64,000 bases of DNA from Paralvinella palmiformis (taxonomy: Eukaryota; Annelida; Polychaeta; Terebellida; Alvinellidae). The DNA lies in contig JAODUP010000044.1 in the NCBI GenBank assembly GCA_025642065.1, positions 1,580,001-1,644,000 on the forward strand, given 5' to 3'. Positions within the stretch are counted from its first letter, which is position 1. Every line of letters begins with the position of its first letter. The notes under the pieces were generated by a model. That model had not been told where the DNA came from. It saw nothing but the letters and a program-made list of their open reading frames with translations, and made no database searches. A program made the translations under genes and the position numbers. Positions 11,864-22,994 of the stretch are shown in pieces.

Positions 11864-12547
11864 CTAGAATATGAAGATTATTCTATATATAGTCTTTTGA
11901 CAATTTTCACCATTAAAGTATGTACATTGTTTTCTGTGGACATGTTGCTTGATCACAAATCCATCATCCAAAAGATCCTGTTCTAGTGTTTTGATAAAGA
12001 TCTCCTCTTCCGGAGGTGTATCCCATGGACCAATTCTCAGGTGTGCTGTATCAGCAATACATTCATGATGTGCATCAAAGTATGGTGACTTAGCTTTGAA
12101 TTCTTGTCTGAATGCATAGATTAGCACTTCACCAGTTCTGTTTATTGTAGCTCTCTCCATTGCTATGTTGATTATCTTTAATTTCATTCCTTCATAATCG
12201 GGAAACTGGCCTCTATGTGCCTTACACACCAGCATTTTGGCAACTTCCGGAGATGTCTGCAGTTTTGTGATTAGTGGCTGAATACCGTAATAGCAAGCCT
12301 CTCTGTAGACTTTCAAAGCAACATTATTTGGTGGTAAAATTCCATGACGAAGGAAGTCCAGAATATGAACAAAGCAGGATCCATTACTATCAAGAAAGTA
12401 ACTACCATTTCCATCCTGGTCTAACTGATGACGTCCACTGAACATGGCAGCCAGCATCGAATCTGGATACCTGCAAAGTGTTGATAGCCTTGTCATGTAA
12501 TGGCAGCCACCAACATTTAGAGACACTATGTGGGGGAATTTCCTTGT
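11864..12547 (-). CDS. KCTD7-like BTB/POZ protein (3' exon)
   Basis: This exon starts after a clear acceptor (TGTGTATTTCAG) in phase 0 and runs to a stop at 11864, giving 227 residues. It opens with the BTB/T1 domain: FPHIVSLNVGG, TRLSTLCRYPDSMLAAMFSG, then YFLDSNGSCFVHILDFLRHG, LPPNNVALKVYREACYYGI and QPLIT. It aligns from memory with human KCTD7, including the LNxGGxHxxTRLSTL and MLAAMFSGRH blocks, and continues into the KCTD7/14-type C-terminal half (RIGPWDTPPEEEIF). KCTD proteins act mostly as cullin-3 substrate adaptors; KCTD7 is neuronal and linked to myoclonic epilepsy in people. The first ten or so residues of the open frame upstream (MVSHTYCVFQ) are intron. The N-terminus must come from upstream exon(s), possibly at 15715-15877. 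Confidence 0.93.
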   Translation of the reverse strand, partial: TRKFPHIVSLNVGGCHYMTRLSTLCRYPDSMLAAMFSGRHQLDQDGNGSYFLDSNGSCFVHILDFLRHGILPPNNVALKVYREACYYGIQPLITKLQTSPEVAKMLVCKAHRGQFPDYEGMKLKIINIAMERATINRTGEVLIYAFRQEFKAKSPYFDAHHECIADTAHLRIGPWDTPPEEEIFIKTLEQDLLDDGFVIKQHVHRKQCTYFNGENCQKTIYRIIFIF

Positions 12548-13457
12548 CTGAAATACACAATAAGTATGTGATACCATAAATTTTATATTAATTTTAAGAT
12601 CAGTTTATTTTTTAATTAACACACACACACACACACACACACAGTTTAAAACATCAATAAGCCTTTGCAAGTAAACTAAAATGCACATGAATAGCACCAA
12701 TCATCATCTGAATAAAAGAAGTGTTATTCCTTTCTAACAAATATGTTCTCCCATAAAGGGTACATATTTGTATCTACTATCAAAATATCATTACAGCAAA
12801 CAATTGCTTAGAACTCATAACAAATGACATTTCCAATGATTAAGAACTAGTTTATTAATTCTCATACTTTAACATGTTTTACAATAATACAAGTGCTGAG
12901 TACAAAATTGATTTATGACATTTTATAAACTGATGATGCAAAGTTATTGATAACTATCTGAGGAAGTTTAGTAAAAAAATCCACAAATTTTACACATACA
13001 CCCCTATGATTCCCCCCCCCCCAATGTTTTCTACAAACTTTGCAGTATTTTGTGTTATTCAACTTATTGGCTTGTTAAGTTCCCCTAGGAAAGTTGGAAA
13101 TACTGGTTATTAAGATTAATGACCCACTAAATGCTCCTATCGTTTATGCGTATATATTGAATTATCACCAAAATGTTCAGTGAGTCATGGCATCAGGGGA
13201 ATACATTTTGGCTTAATTTAAACCAAACTTTGAAATATGTACACTAAGACTGTCTAAAGTTGTTATGGTTACCAGGTATTATTGGAGACTATGGTAAAAT
13301 TAAAATAGACTCAAAATGAATGACAGTGTGATTAGCTTAATATGCTATGTATCAATGTAGTATATTCATACACAGCATAATAACTTAATTGCAGAGACAT
13401 ATTAAACATAATTGAAATATGAATTATGGAGTATTATTGTTTTTGGTCTTGCAGTAG

Positions 13458-13489
<32 letters not shown>

Positions 13490-13874
13490 CTATATATATA
13501 TATATATATATATATAGTATCAAGTCACCAAAAAATGGAATATTTGGGGGGATGAGATGGAGAAAGAATGTAAGAAATAATATAAAAATTCATTTACTTA
13601 TTAGCCAACATTATATTCATTTAGAGATTTATGAATGTATGATTGATATTTTAGAGAATATAATAAAATATGGTACTATGTATGAGAGTTATTTATTTTG
13701 TGCTAGCTAGAGTGGAATATAACTGTCTCCTATATTTGTGTACTTTATTCTGTCAACTAGAAACAGTATGTATTGTGAAAATTGTTTATTTCTTCATAAG
13801 GTTGCGACATTGCATTAACTGACCACATCAAATAAAGAAATATTGAACAATAATGAAAGAAATATTTCAAATAT
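12548..13874. other. Probable intron of the KCTD7-like gene
   Basis: AT-rich sequence with a (CA)n tract near 12621-12643, a C-run near 13013 and a long palindromic (TA)n block at 13459-13517. I see no exon here. Confidence 0.5.
13459..13517. repeat. Palindromic (TA)n tract
   Basis: (TA)n runs on both sides of a central GC, bounded by TAGCTATA, so the block is self-complementary and prone to cruciform formation or slippage. Confidence 0.9.
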
Positions 13875-15330
13875 CAGCGTTGCTTCTAGGATCTAGCCAA
13901 TGTGGGGGAGCTCCCCCTTAGGTTTTAAAAATGTGGGGGATTTTAATGTAACATGGGCACTTGGCATGAAAACCATTTAGGGGTACAAACGCATACCCCC
14001 AGGAATATTTGAACTGAAAATGATGACATTTCCATCCTATTGTAAGTATTTATACACAGAGTTTTACAGTGTAAGCGTAATTAAATGTATGCATATCACT
14101 TACATCTGTAACATGAAAAAACAAGACTATAGAAATGCTTAAAAATGTTATTGATGAGATTGGTTTTTATATATCCTACAGGCTTTCTACTCCTTCCACA
14201 TATTTACAGCTAACTCATAGTCAAAGTCAGCCACAGAACATTTTGATGTTTTAATTTTCATCAACACATTGAAGAATGTTTTTCTTGTGCCAATCAGGTG
14301 AAGACCACCATTACTAGATACCAGCCACTGGAAGAACTTCTTTGGGTAGCAGGCTGTCACATGCAATAAGCATCAAATCACGTAGATTTTCCTGGCCAAA
14401 GGAGTTAGGAGTTTTAATGCTATTCATAGAGGAGAACTGCCTCTCAGACTCAGCAGTGGATGAACAGAGGATCAAGGTAGAAAAACAGTTATTAAGTTAC
14501 CAAAAACTGCATACAATTCCTTCAGTAAAGTATGAATACAGTTAACATGATATATGAAATCCATAATTATATCATAATATATGAAATCCATAATTATATC
14601 ATAATATATGAAATCCATAATTATATCATAATATTAACTTAACATGCAAAAAACCAGTGATCAAACAATTATACAGGAGAGGGACAGGCAAATCCACCAT
14701 ATAAACAAGACCATATGCTTTTATTTACTGAAAATAAAGATAACTGGCCAATCGGGAGAGTATTTGAGTCACGTGACCATTATAATGCAAAATGGACGTT
14801 TACCAGCCAAGATCACCACCAAAATCTCTCCCATCCTTTAAGCATGGTACTTATATTCAGTAACTATTTATAAATATGACATTGAAATGGCTATAGCAGT
14901 AGATTTTGGCATTATTTCAGATCAGGAAACTATCGGATGATAAATATTTGGGGTTTATCATGACCCATTTTCTGCTGATAATGCCATACCAGTGGTATGG
15001 CATTATTAAAGCTAATGTGATGGGGAGATCATTAATGCACACAACACTTACAATATTGCATGGGATTTAATTCTGTGCCATGTGGTCCCCAGGGATTTAT
15101 TTTATTTACATCATACGTTAAAAATATCAGGGGAATCTGGCAAAAACTCATCCTAGAGGCAACACTGATCCCTTTACACGGGACTTAGCACTGCCTAGGA
15201 ACTATTCACACAAAATATAATAGTGACAGGGAGACCGTTAAAGCACCTAACACGTACAATATTTTTGTTTTGTGCCATACATTAAAATATCGCTGGAATC
15301 CCGCAAAAACGCATCATAGAAGCAACACTG
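13875..15330 (-). mobile_element. Decayed hAT-type DNA transposon (copy 1)
   Basis: The element starts CAGCGTTGCTTCTAGGATC and ends with an imperfect inverse (TCATAGAAGCAACACTG), giving terminal inverted repeats of about 17 bp. The bases AATAT lie on both sides. On the minus strand near 14300-14480 a fragment translates as [17 protein letters not shown], then [17 protein letters not shown]. This matches the C-terminal dimerisation region of hAT transposases, which typically reads STAECERxFSxMNxIK. Most of the transposase is gone. A 27-bp unit is tandemly triplicated near 14550-14635. A second copy is at 32630. Confidence 0.85.
14550..14635. repeat. 27-bp tandem triplication inside the hAT copy
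   Basis: Three near-perfect head-to-tail copies of a unit containing ATATATGAAATCCATAATTA. The homologous site in the copy at 32630-33880 has a single unit, so the expansion happened after the two copies diverged. Confidence 0.9.
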
Positions 15331-15714
15331 AATATAATACACTTTTTCAAACTCATGAAATATATATATATATATATATATATTCATATATATACAAACA
15401 ACTGTATCAAATGAATTATTTTTAAATTCACAATAAAGGTTTTCAGTTCAACGCACAGCGACACGGTCATAACGTTTTTAGTTACAGTTGCCGTTATGAC
15501 CTTCCTAATTGTCAAGTCAGAAATAATTCCGTAGCTCATAATAATTTTCACGGTAAATAATTATGCTACTTTACTAAATTAATATGATCGAGTGAGCGAT
15601 CATTCTGACACGACAAGAATTATAAACTTATAATAAACATCAACGTGTCACATGAATTGAAAATAGCCCACAGACGTGACACTGACAGTCAGTCAGAATA
15701 ACAGAGCTGACTAC

Positions 15715-15877
15715 CATGTCTCCTCTGATGCATATTGTCAACACAATCGTACGGCTTGTGCCAGTTATGTTTATTATAGTGTTTCGGGACCGCAGATGGA
15801 AGAGAAATATCTAAAATAACACCACTTTCTTCGTCACTCATATCTTCCTCTGCCATATCTGTCACACTATCGGCCAT
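15715..15877 (-). CDS. Candidate first coding exon (KCTD7-like gene?)
   Basis: An ATG ORF starting MADSVTDMAEEDMSDEESG, acidic as in the N-terminus of KCTD7, is followed by a possible donor (CATG|GTAGTC) at 15715/15714. It is on the same strand as the KCTD7-like exon and nothing else on that strand lies between. The donor phase (1) does not fit the phase-0 acceptor at 12547, so at least one more exon would be needed. It could also belong to a separate short gene. Confidence 0.4.
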
Positions 15878-16365
15878 ATTTGTTTATGTATGAACCAGTT
15901 AATTTCTAACCAATTAGAAGTCACTAAATAGTTTACTGCTCAACATAACAGGAAGTAGCTTTGACAGCTGCCCAGTTTAGTCTATTCGCCACTAAGATGT
16001 TTGAAACCGTTGTAAGTTGGTGCAATTTAGACAATTGTATCCGATATCCTTTAAAATATAATTAATTGTCTACATTTTTATGAAAATAAAGACATGTTGT
16101 GGATAAATGTTTAACTCAACGCATGAAATACAAGTAACGGGTGTATAGAAATCTATTCAGAGTGTAAACTAAAATGTGTTGCCATATACTATATACTAAA
16201 GTATAAGCCTAGACCCCTCTATAAGCCTATAATAAGGCATATTAATTTTCATGATATTGCTCCAGTCCAATGCCACTGGCGAACAAGCTGGTTTTCCTGT
16301 TGCCGCTTTTATCATTATGATTTTCTGATTATAGATAAGATAGGCAGTATCAGAGTATAGGAGCA
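15878..16365. promoter_or_regulatory. Candidate bidirectional promoter
   Basis: About 490 bp separate the start of the acidic minus-strand ORF (15877) from the start codon of the phosphatase gene (16366, plus). No repeat was recognised in it. The head-to-head arrangement suggests a shared promoter, but I cannot point to a defined core element. Confidence 0.35.
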
Positions 16366-19300
16366 ATGGCTGCTGTTCAGGCAAGTGGAATGTACACGAA
16401 ATTCGATTCTATGCCGAATTTCAGACGTGTCAACGCCGAGTATTATACTGATGATAATGTGGAGAAGAGCACAAAGTTATTTCGATCTTCGCGTCCTGAC
16501 TTCCTTTCGGAAAAAGAAGCAGAGTCGTTTACAGAACTGGGCATTCGTAGTATAATAGATTGCCGTTCTGCGAAAGAGTACAAGAAAGCAGATGGTACGA
16601 AGATACTCGACAGGTATTATCCATTGTATAAAGTGAAGCTGCCCCTCTACAGCAGGTTCAGATATGGCTCACCAATAACATATAAACCGGTGTCCGGTGG
16701 TGCCCGGGACATGGTTAGTAAGCCCGATGCCAACGGACGTCATTTTCTGATTAATTTCTTCAAGATCAATTACATTGTAGCAGTCTACAATAGGGCACCG
16801 TGGTACCTGAAGTTGTACTCCCTGCTCTTTCTGTTGATCGACTTGATATTTAACACAGGCTATCGTTACTTTGTCCGTATCTTTGCGAGAAATGTCTTAA
16901 ACAAAGAGGGATTGGTTGGTCAGTACACAGACATGATTCGTTACAGCCAGAATCAGCTGTATGCAAGTATGTTGTTAATTAGTCTGGTATTCTTTGTTGA
17001 ATGATTCTGTCGCTTTGTAATAATGTGTTAAGCAGCCATTTTTATATTTGTGTGATGATAGTTATTTATTTTTTGACCAGTTTTGAAGCTGCTCTCCGAT
17101 CCTGACAATGTTCCTGCAATGCTGAACTGTGCCCATGGTAAAGATCGGACTGGTCTGGTAACGGCTCTTGTACTTATCTGCTTTGGCAAATCGAAGGAGT
17201 TCATAGCTCTTGACTATGCTAAATCCGAAGTAAGTTACTTGCACCAGACATGGGGTGATTACATGACCAAGGTAGTGGATTATGATTACTTCAGAACATG
17301 ATGATTATACTGAATGTAATCGATGAAGATTGCAATTAGATTTTACGTAATCGTGATCAGACATGATTCAGTTTTGGAATTGATGGTCACCAATTAATCT
17401 CCAGTGCTAGATATAATATTTAGTGTTGTGATTTGAATGTGAACATCGTGTAACTACTAATTGTAATTAGTAATTGATTACACAATCTCAAGTAATTGTA
17501 TTAACCATTACCAGATGGTATGGAATCATATTGGCTCAGTTGCCAGATCAGGACAAACATTCGCTGGGGGTGCTGTCCCGACTTCTGGGGAGGTCAATCA
17601 CTGGGGCTCCAGACACTGATACATACATGTAGAAAAAACACCACTTTTCTGAAACTGATATCAACCTGACACGCATTACAGTAAAAAGTTAAAAAGGGCA
17701 TGCAAACAAGATAAGTGAATCAGATCAGCTGTCATTCGCTGCAACGAGTCGTGATAAACAGTGTTGGCAGACATCCACGTGTGTGGGATCATGTTTGTCA
17801 TCTTCGCTGCTTAATGTTGACCATCAGGAAAAACATACCAGTACAAATGCAAATAATATCTCAATATATAGTTTTAAATGAGACCTTTCTAAACTGCCTC
17901 TGAGTGGCACATGGTTTAACAGGTCTATGGATCAACAACACTGAAAATGCCTTGTAATAATCTGCCAGTTACTCGCAATTATCAAAACTTGTTTGCAATT
18001 GACAATTGTTTTTGGATGGAATACCATTTACGCTAATAGAAAATGTACTTCCTTTTTGTTTTAAGTGGATGTCATTGATGTTAAGGTGATTAATAATTGT
18101 AAACAAATACGGTCATCTGGGATCTCCCGTATTTACTTTCCATTATAAACAGGGTTGCAGGAATATTCTTAGTAAAACTCCGCTTTTCAGACTCATGTTT
18201 TTATGTATACATGGAGCCAATCGGGTGAGAACAAAGGTAGTATCAGTCTATATATTCTGTACTAGGTCTAAATCATAGGATTTGTATCTTTTCAAAGTCT
18301 CGTTAGCTAACCCACATTGGATATTGCGAAAATGGTGCTGCAGCAAGCAAACAGTTGGGAAAAATACTTAAGTCTTAACTCGCAACAGGTCCATTGTAAT
18401 AAATTACACTGTAAATATACTCCTAATCAGCGATTACTTTCATGATTATACTTTCTTGATTATTTACTATTGAGGTTTTGCACCTGATGTCATAGACACA
18501 TGATTGTTTGTTTATGCTGCCATGATGGTGGTCAAGCGGTAGCTTAACTAGAAGCCAGTACACTGGTTTATAGACCGGTACAACGCAGCAAACAACATGG
18601 ATCTTAGACGCACTCCCAGTATCTTGAATACTGAGTTTCATTCGTCTCAAAAGCAAAGTGAAACAACATCATCGGATGGGTTAGAAACCATAGAATTGTC
18701 AGATTTGATCATTAGTGTGGATTTACCACCAGATACCTTAGCAAGGTATAAATATAACATAATCCAAGTTGGCCAAGATCCCTACACTATGCCATCAGAG
18801 ATCTGGTTCTATGCCGTCAGAGATCGGGATCAGCTATGATAATGCCAGTATATATACAATTACTTGATCAGTGCGCCATCCCCTTATATTGCATGCAGAT
18901 CAACTGAAAGTGTATAAAGGTCTGGAGGCTTATATTTATTTTAAAGATGGATGGGTCAGATCATTGATGATTGATCCCATCAAACAGTGCATTTTGTGGT
19001 GAAATGACACATGTATATAAACAATTATAACAAAATGGTGTTAGTTTTAAGAGATCATTATACTGGTGTTAATTATGTTTTTCAATGGGTTAGCATTGAT
19101 AGAGTCATTGGTGCGGCTAGACATATTGATGTATTAATCAGGTGGTATAATTGATTTGGCCCATTTGGACCTCTCTCAGTCTCTGTTTATTGCTGCTATC
19201 CATTTGTTTTTCTGTCCAGATCTGCTATAAATCTGTAAAAAGGTATAGTCTTGTCCCTTCCTGCACAGTGCAAAACCTCAATAGATCATGCCAAAACATC

Positions 19301-21049
19301 TGTAGAAAGAAATGGTATGGTTTCAACCCCATCCCAACCTAGAGTGAGTTTATAAACTGTATTTCAATATATATATATTATAATTATCCTATATATTACA
19401 TAGAACTTACCTGACTACATGATGTGTCTTGTTGCTAAATGTATATTTCCTGAATATTCAAACAACGTAAAATGTTTAACTACTAATTGACTTGGCTGAC
19501 CAGGTGACATGAGGGATTAAGCTGGGGATATTCATAAGGATTTAAACAAATTGCATCACCAGATCAATAAAATCTACTGCTATAAATGTCCAGTGTTTTA
19601 TTTAGTAACTGTAAATAGTATAATTTATATTGGTATTATATATGCAGTGAGTAAATATCAATGAAGTATTGCATTCATGTTTGTATGATATACATTGTAA
19701 TCATGATTACTGAAAATGTAATCGCAATCATAATAGATTACATGAAGTATAAATATTAACATAATCATTGTATTCTAAAGTAATCGTCATTGATTACCTT
19801 GGTCCTGTACTTGCCTCATGCATTAAGTGAACCTTGTATATTTTTATTATGTAGGTGTGAACTGTACTCAGCATTTAAGGAACTGTTGATACTGGTGCTA
19901 TATGTACTTTTAACCATGGTGAAAAGTTGGTGATTGGTTTAAGTGTTTATTTTGGGTTAGCGACAGATCCCTAGCTTCAAATCAGACAGATGTATATGTT
20001 TTTAATTCCAGTGTTAACCATGACTGTCAGATGTGTCCTCTGATCATCTCAATTCCCTGGGAAGTAGCTTTTTGGCCATTTATGTATGGTCTAACAAGTA
20101 ACAGGGAGCCCAGTTGGCTACAGTACTCAACCACCTCAGTTCAAATCATACCATGACCATGTCTGAGAAGGGTGTTTCATCTTTCTCCATGTGTCAGTAA
20201 CTTCGGAGATCACTTAGCCATTAGCCTACCATATTTAAAAGTGGCCATCAAATGTCATCTTCATTTTGGCCATTTATCTATCAAGTATGACTAACACAAA
20301 AGCTAAATAAAAAACACCAATTCAGTTTCAAATCTACAGAGTAGAGGTAATGGCTGTTAATTGAATTCATGTTTCATGGGATTGATATTCAAAAAGTGTG
20401 ATAACATTTTTCAGGCCAGTGTCTGTAGATTAACTTATTGGTTTATGACATTAACGTCTCGCTGATGTTAAAGCCCCCCCCCCACAATTTGCGACATTCT
20501 TACTGAACACTGCAGTTGTGTGGAAACCCTGATTATAACGACTCACAGGTGAATTTTTTATCTGTTGATTTTATTTGTATTTATAATTTCAGACTGAATT
20601 AGAACCAATCAAGGACAGAGTGTACGACGAGATTGTCAATCGATTTCATATGTGTACCACTTTTACTGGTGCTAAGGCGAGCAGTATGATGGGAGTACTT
20701 GAATTTATTGAAAATGAGTAAGCTGGATTTTTTTTATATACAGATGGCATAGTCTACAAAATTGATTGTTTCAAGAATGCAGAGTTAAGCTTGTTGGTTG
20801 TTTTGTCCAGTTACTGAGCTCAGTTTATACGTTGTAGCACTGTGTCAGATATGGCTGATAACATACAGTGATATGACTTCAGATATCTATATACACTTGA
20901 TAAACTCCAGTAGAGTTGTGTTTGTGTGTACCACTTACATGAGTGTCAGGTTTTTCATGTCAGTGAGTCAGTTGGGTGATTGTTGGTAACTGAAGGCTAT
21001 AGTCCATGTGGGCAAAGCTGTATCATTGTTTGGTGATTAACAGGTGAGG

Positions 21050-21093
<44 letters not shown>

Positions 21094-22994
21094 GTAGTGG
21101 GTAAAATGTTAATGTCACAAAGAATCAAGAAATGTGAATACAATTACAATGTCTAGAAAATTTGTAAATTGAATCAAGAATGATTACTTGGGATGTTATT
21201 ATGAAGGGGTAAAATTTAGTGTATGTGTTTGTGGGGAGGGCAGCTTCTGTTATAAGCATCATGCTTACTGCAACTAAGAATCCACTGAAGCTGTACTGTT
21301 GTATGATTTGCTTTTGCTATACATGCATAGTCTGTCTAATACTGAAAATGTTTGGCAGTTATGAATGCTCTAAAACAGATGAACTCAGCACAATAACTTT
21401 CTTTGCATAAATAGGCTGACCCCCATATAAATTACAATACGGCTGAATTCTACATCTTTTAACAGCACTCGTATATGTTTTCTGAAGTAGTTATATTATA
21501 TTTGCTAGTTTCTACTAGTGTTCAGTAGTTATTCACACACATGCACACAGACATTGTTTCAACTGTATGCATGGTGCTAGCTGGATTAATAATAACATTC
21601 AGACTGCTTATTGTGAGTACTTTGAAAAACAGTTATACTTAGATAATCCAACAAAACAGGTCATTTAAGAGAATGTCACATTATTTAAAATATATGGCAT
21701 ATTTTTCTATGTTTAATTTTTCTATGTTGCTGATTGTTAGTACAGTATTGTAAATTGTAATCAGCAACAGGAATATTGGTAATAGTTAATCATCATGAGC
21801 AATTAATTATCATCAATGCTGGATGATTCGTGGAATTGTTTAATCACATGAACACTGCACTTTCCATTGCAGTTTAATGTCCCAAGTTATCTTTAAGCAG
21901 ATTACCGAAGTCCTTTCTAATACTAACAGACAGCCACTTTTCATTTTCTCAAAATCTCAGTTATAGTCAAACACCTTGTAGTTACACTCTCATTTACTCA
22001 ATCTGAGTAAATGATATTTAACAATATTCAAGTACTGCTTCTGTGATAAAGAATTCTTTACTTGGTGTTCAGTTACTGAACTATAATTCATTGTGTAGCA
22101 GTTATGTTTTTATTCGAATTAGTCATGAATTGTGAATACATCTTTCATACGAGATAAATAGCATACAGTTATTGTCTTTTTAGTGACAGTTGGTTACTTA
22201 CAACTCATATTTCGCTAGAAAAGGGAAAGCCTTCTGTCCTTTTTTAACTTGTATTCTTGATAAAGTAACAGTACTTTGTCTCTATATCAAAGAAGACAAG
22301 AGAAAATCAGTTCATTTACTGCCATAAACATTACTGTATCAAAATATGATGACTTCTACTAGTCACTATATGTCCAACTTGTTTGCTAATAATAATGCAA
22401 GAATCTCACAAACAGATGCATACTTATTGTCTAAGTGGAAATATCCCTGATTTGTGGGGAAATGTTGTGTCTGAAGCCCGATCACTAGATTAAACAGATG
22501 GAATGATATGGGTAGTTTTCATCTTGTGTTCATTTTGCTCTCTCTCTCGCATATTTTTATTGACTGCTTCAAATGTTATGTTATGACTAACTGGTATCTA
22601 TATAGAATGTCAAAACAGCCCATTCCAAAACTATACAAGTTGTTGTTTTCTTTACTAATTACAGATTTGCTAATTATATAAAAAATTCCTAAATGTTGGT
22701 TTTCACTGTATATGATTTATGTTTAAAGTGTGTGACACAGTATTTAGTCTGTATACATGTCTGGTGACTTGGTATGAAAATGTGTTCTCATTTTTATGGT
22801 GTGAACAATATTGACTATCTTGTGTCCAGATTATGGACTACTGAGTCTTCTAGTTTGTTGCTTTCATTTTATTTGCAATATCCATGACAATTTGTTGGTA
22901 TTTTTCCAGATATGGTAGTCTTAATGATTATTTGGAGTATATTGGATTTACTGAAGAGGATCAGGCCAAACTTCGAGAAAACCTGTTACTGTGA
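16366..22994 (+). CDS. IphP-type protein tyrosine phosphatase, 4 exons
   Basis: Exons 16366-16966, 17081-17229, 20593-20717 and 22910-22994 join in consistent phases (1, 0, 2) to give 319 residues and a stop TGA at 22994. The donors are GCAA|GTATGT, GAA|GTAAGT and GA|GTAAGC; the acceptors are TTGACCAG, TAATTTCAG and TTTTTCCAG. The N-terminal NFRRVN, LFRSSRPDFLS and GIRSIIDCRSAKEY blocks and the P-loop NCAHGKDRTG (Cys217, Arg223; CX5R) identify the Y_phosphatase3/IphP family of atypical dual-specificity phosphatases. The C-terminal DYAKSETELEPI, MMGVLEFIENEYGS and LNDYLEYIGF blocks are typical of the family. Between residues about 137 and 180 there is a strongly hydrophobic stretch (WYLKLYSLLFLLIDLIF) that may touch or cross a membrane. 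Substrate unknown. Confidence 0.93.
18597..18839 (+). other. ATG ORF inside phosphatase intron 2
   Basis: An 80-codon ORF starting MDLRRTPSILNTEFHSSQ, hydrophilic, with no recognised domain. No splice signals join it to the phosphatase, and the exons on either side already join in frame without it. Most likely a chance ORF or a repeat remnant. Confidence 0.15.
20104..20270 (+). repeat. tRNA-derived SINE, family A (copy 3)
   Basis: A diverged copy in phosphatase intron 2: CTCAGTTCAAATCATACC (B-box region), GAGAAGGGTGTTTCATCTTT, and ATTAGCCTACCAT followed by AAAAGTGGCCAT. Confidence 0.75.
21051..21091. repeat. (GT)n microsatellite
   Basis: About 20 GT units in phosphatase intron 3. Confidence 0.95.

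Noticed and set aside
18597..18839. 80-codon ORF as a phosphatase exon
   Set aside because: The exons on either side already join in frame and continue the family alignment without a gap.
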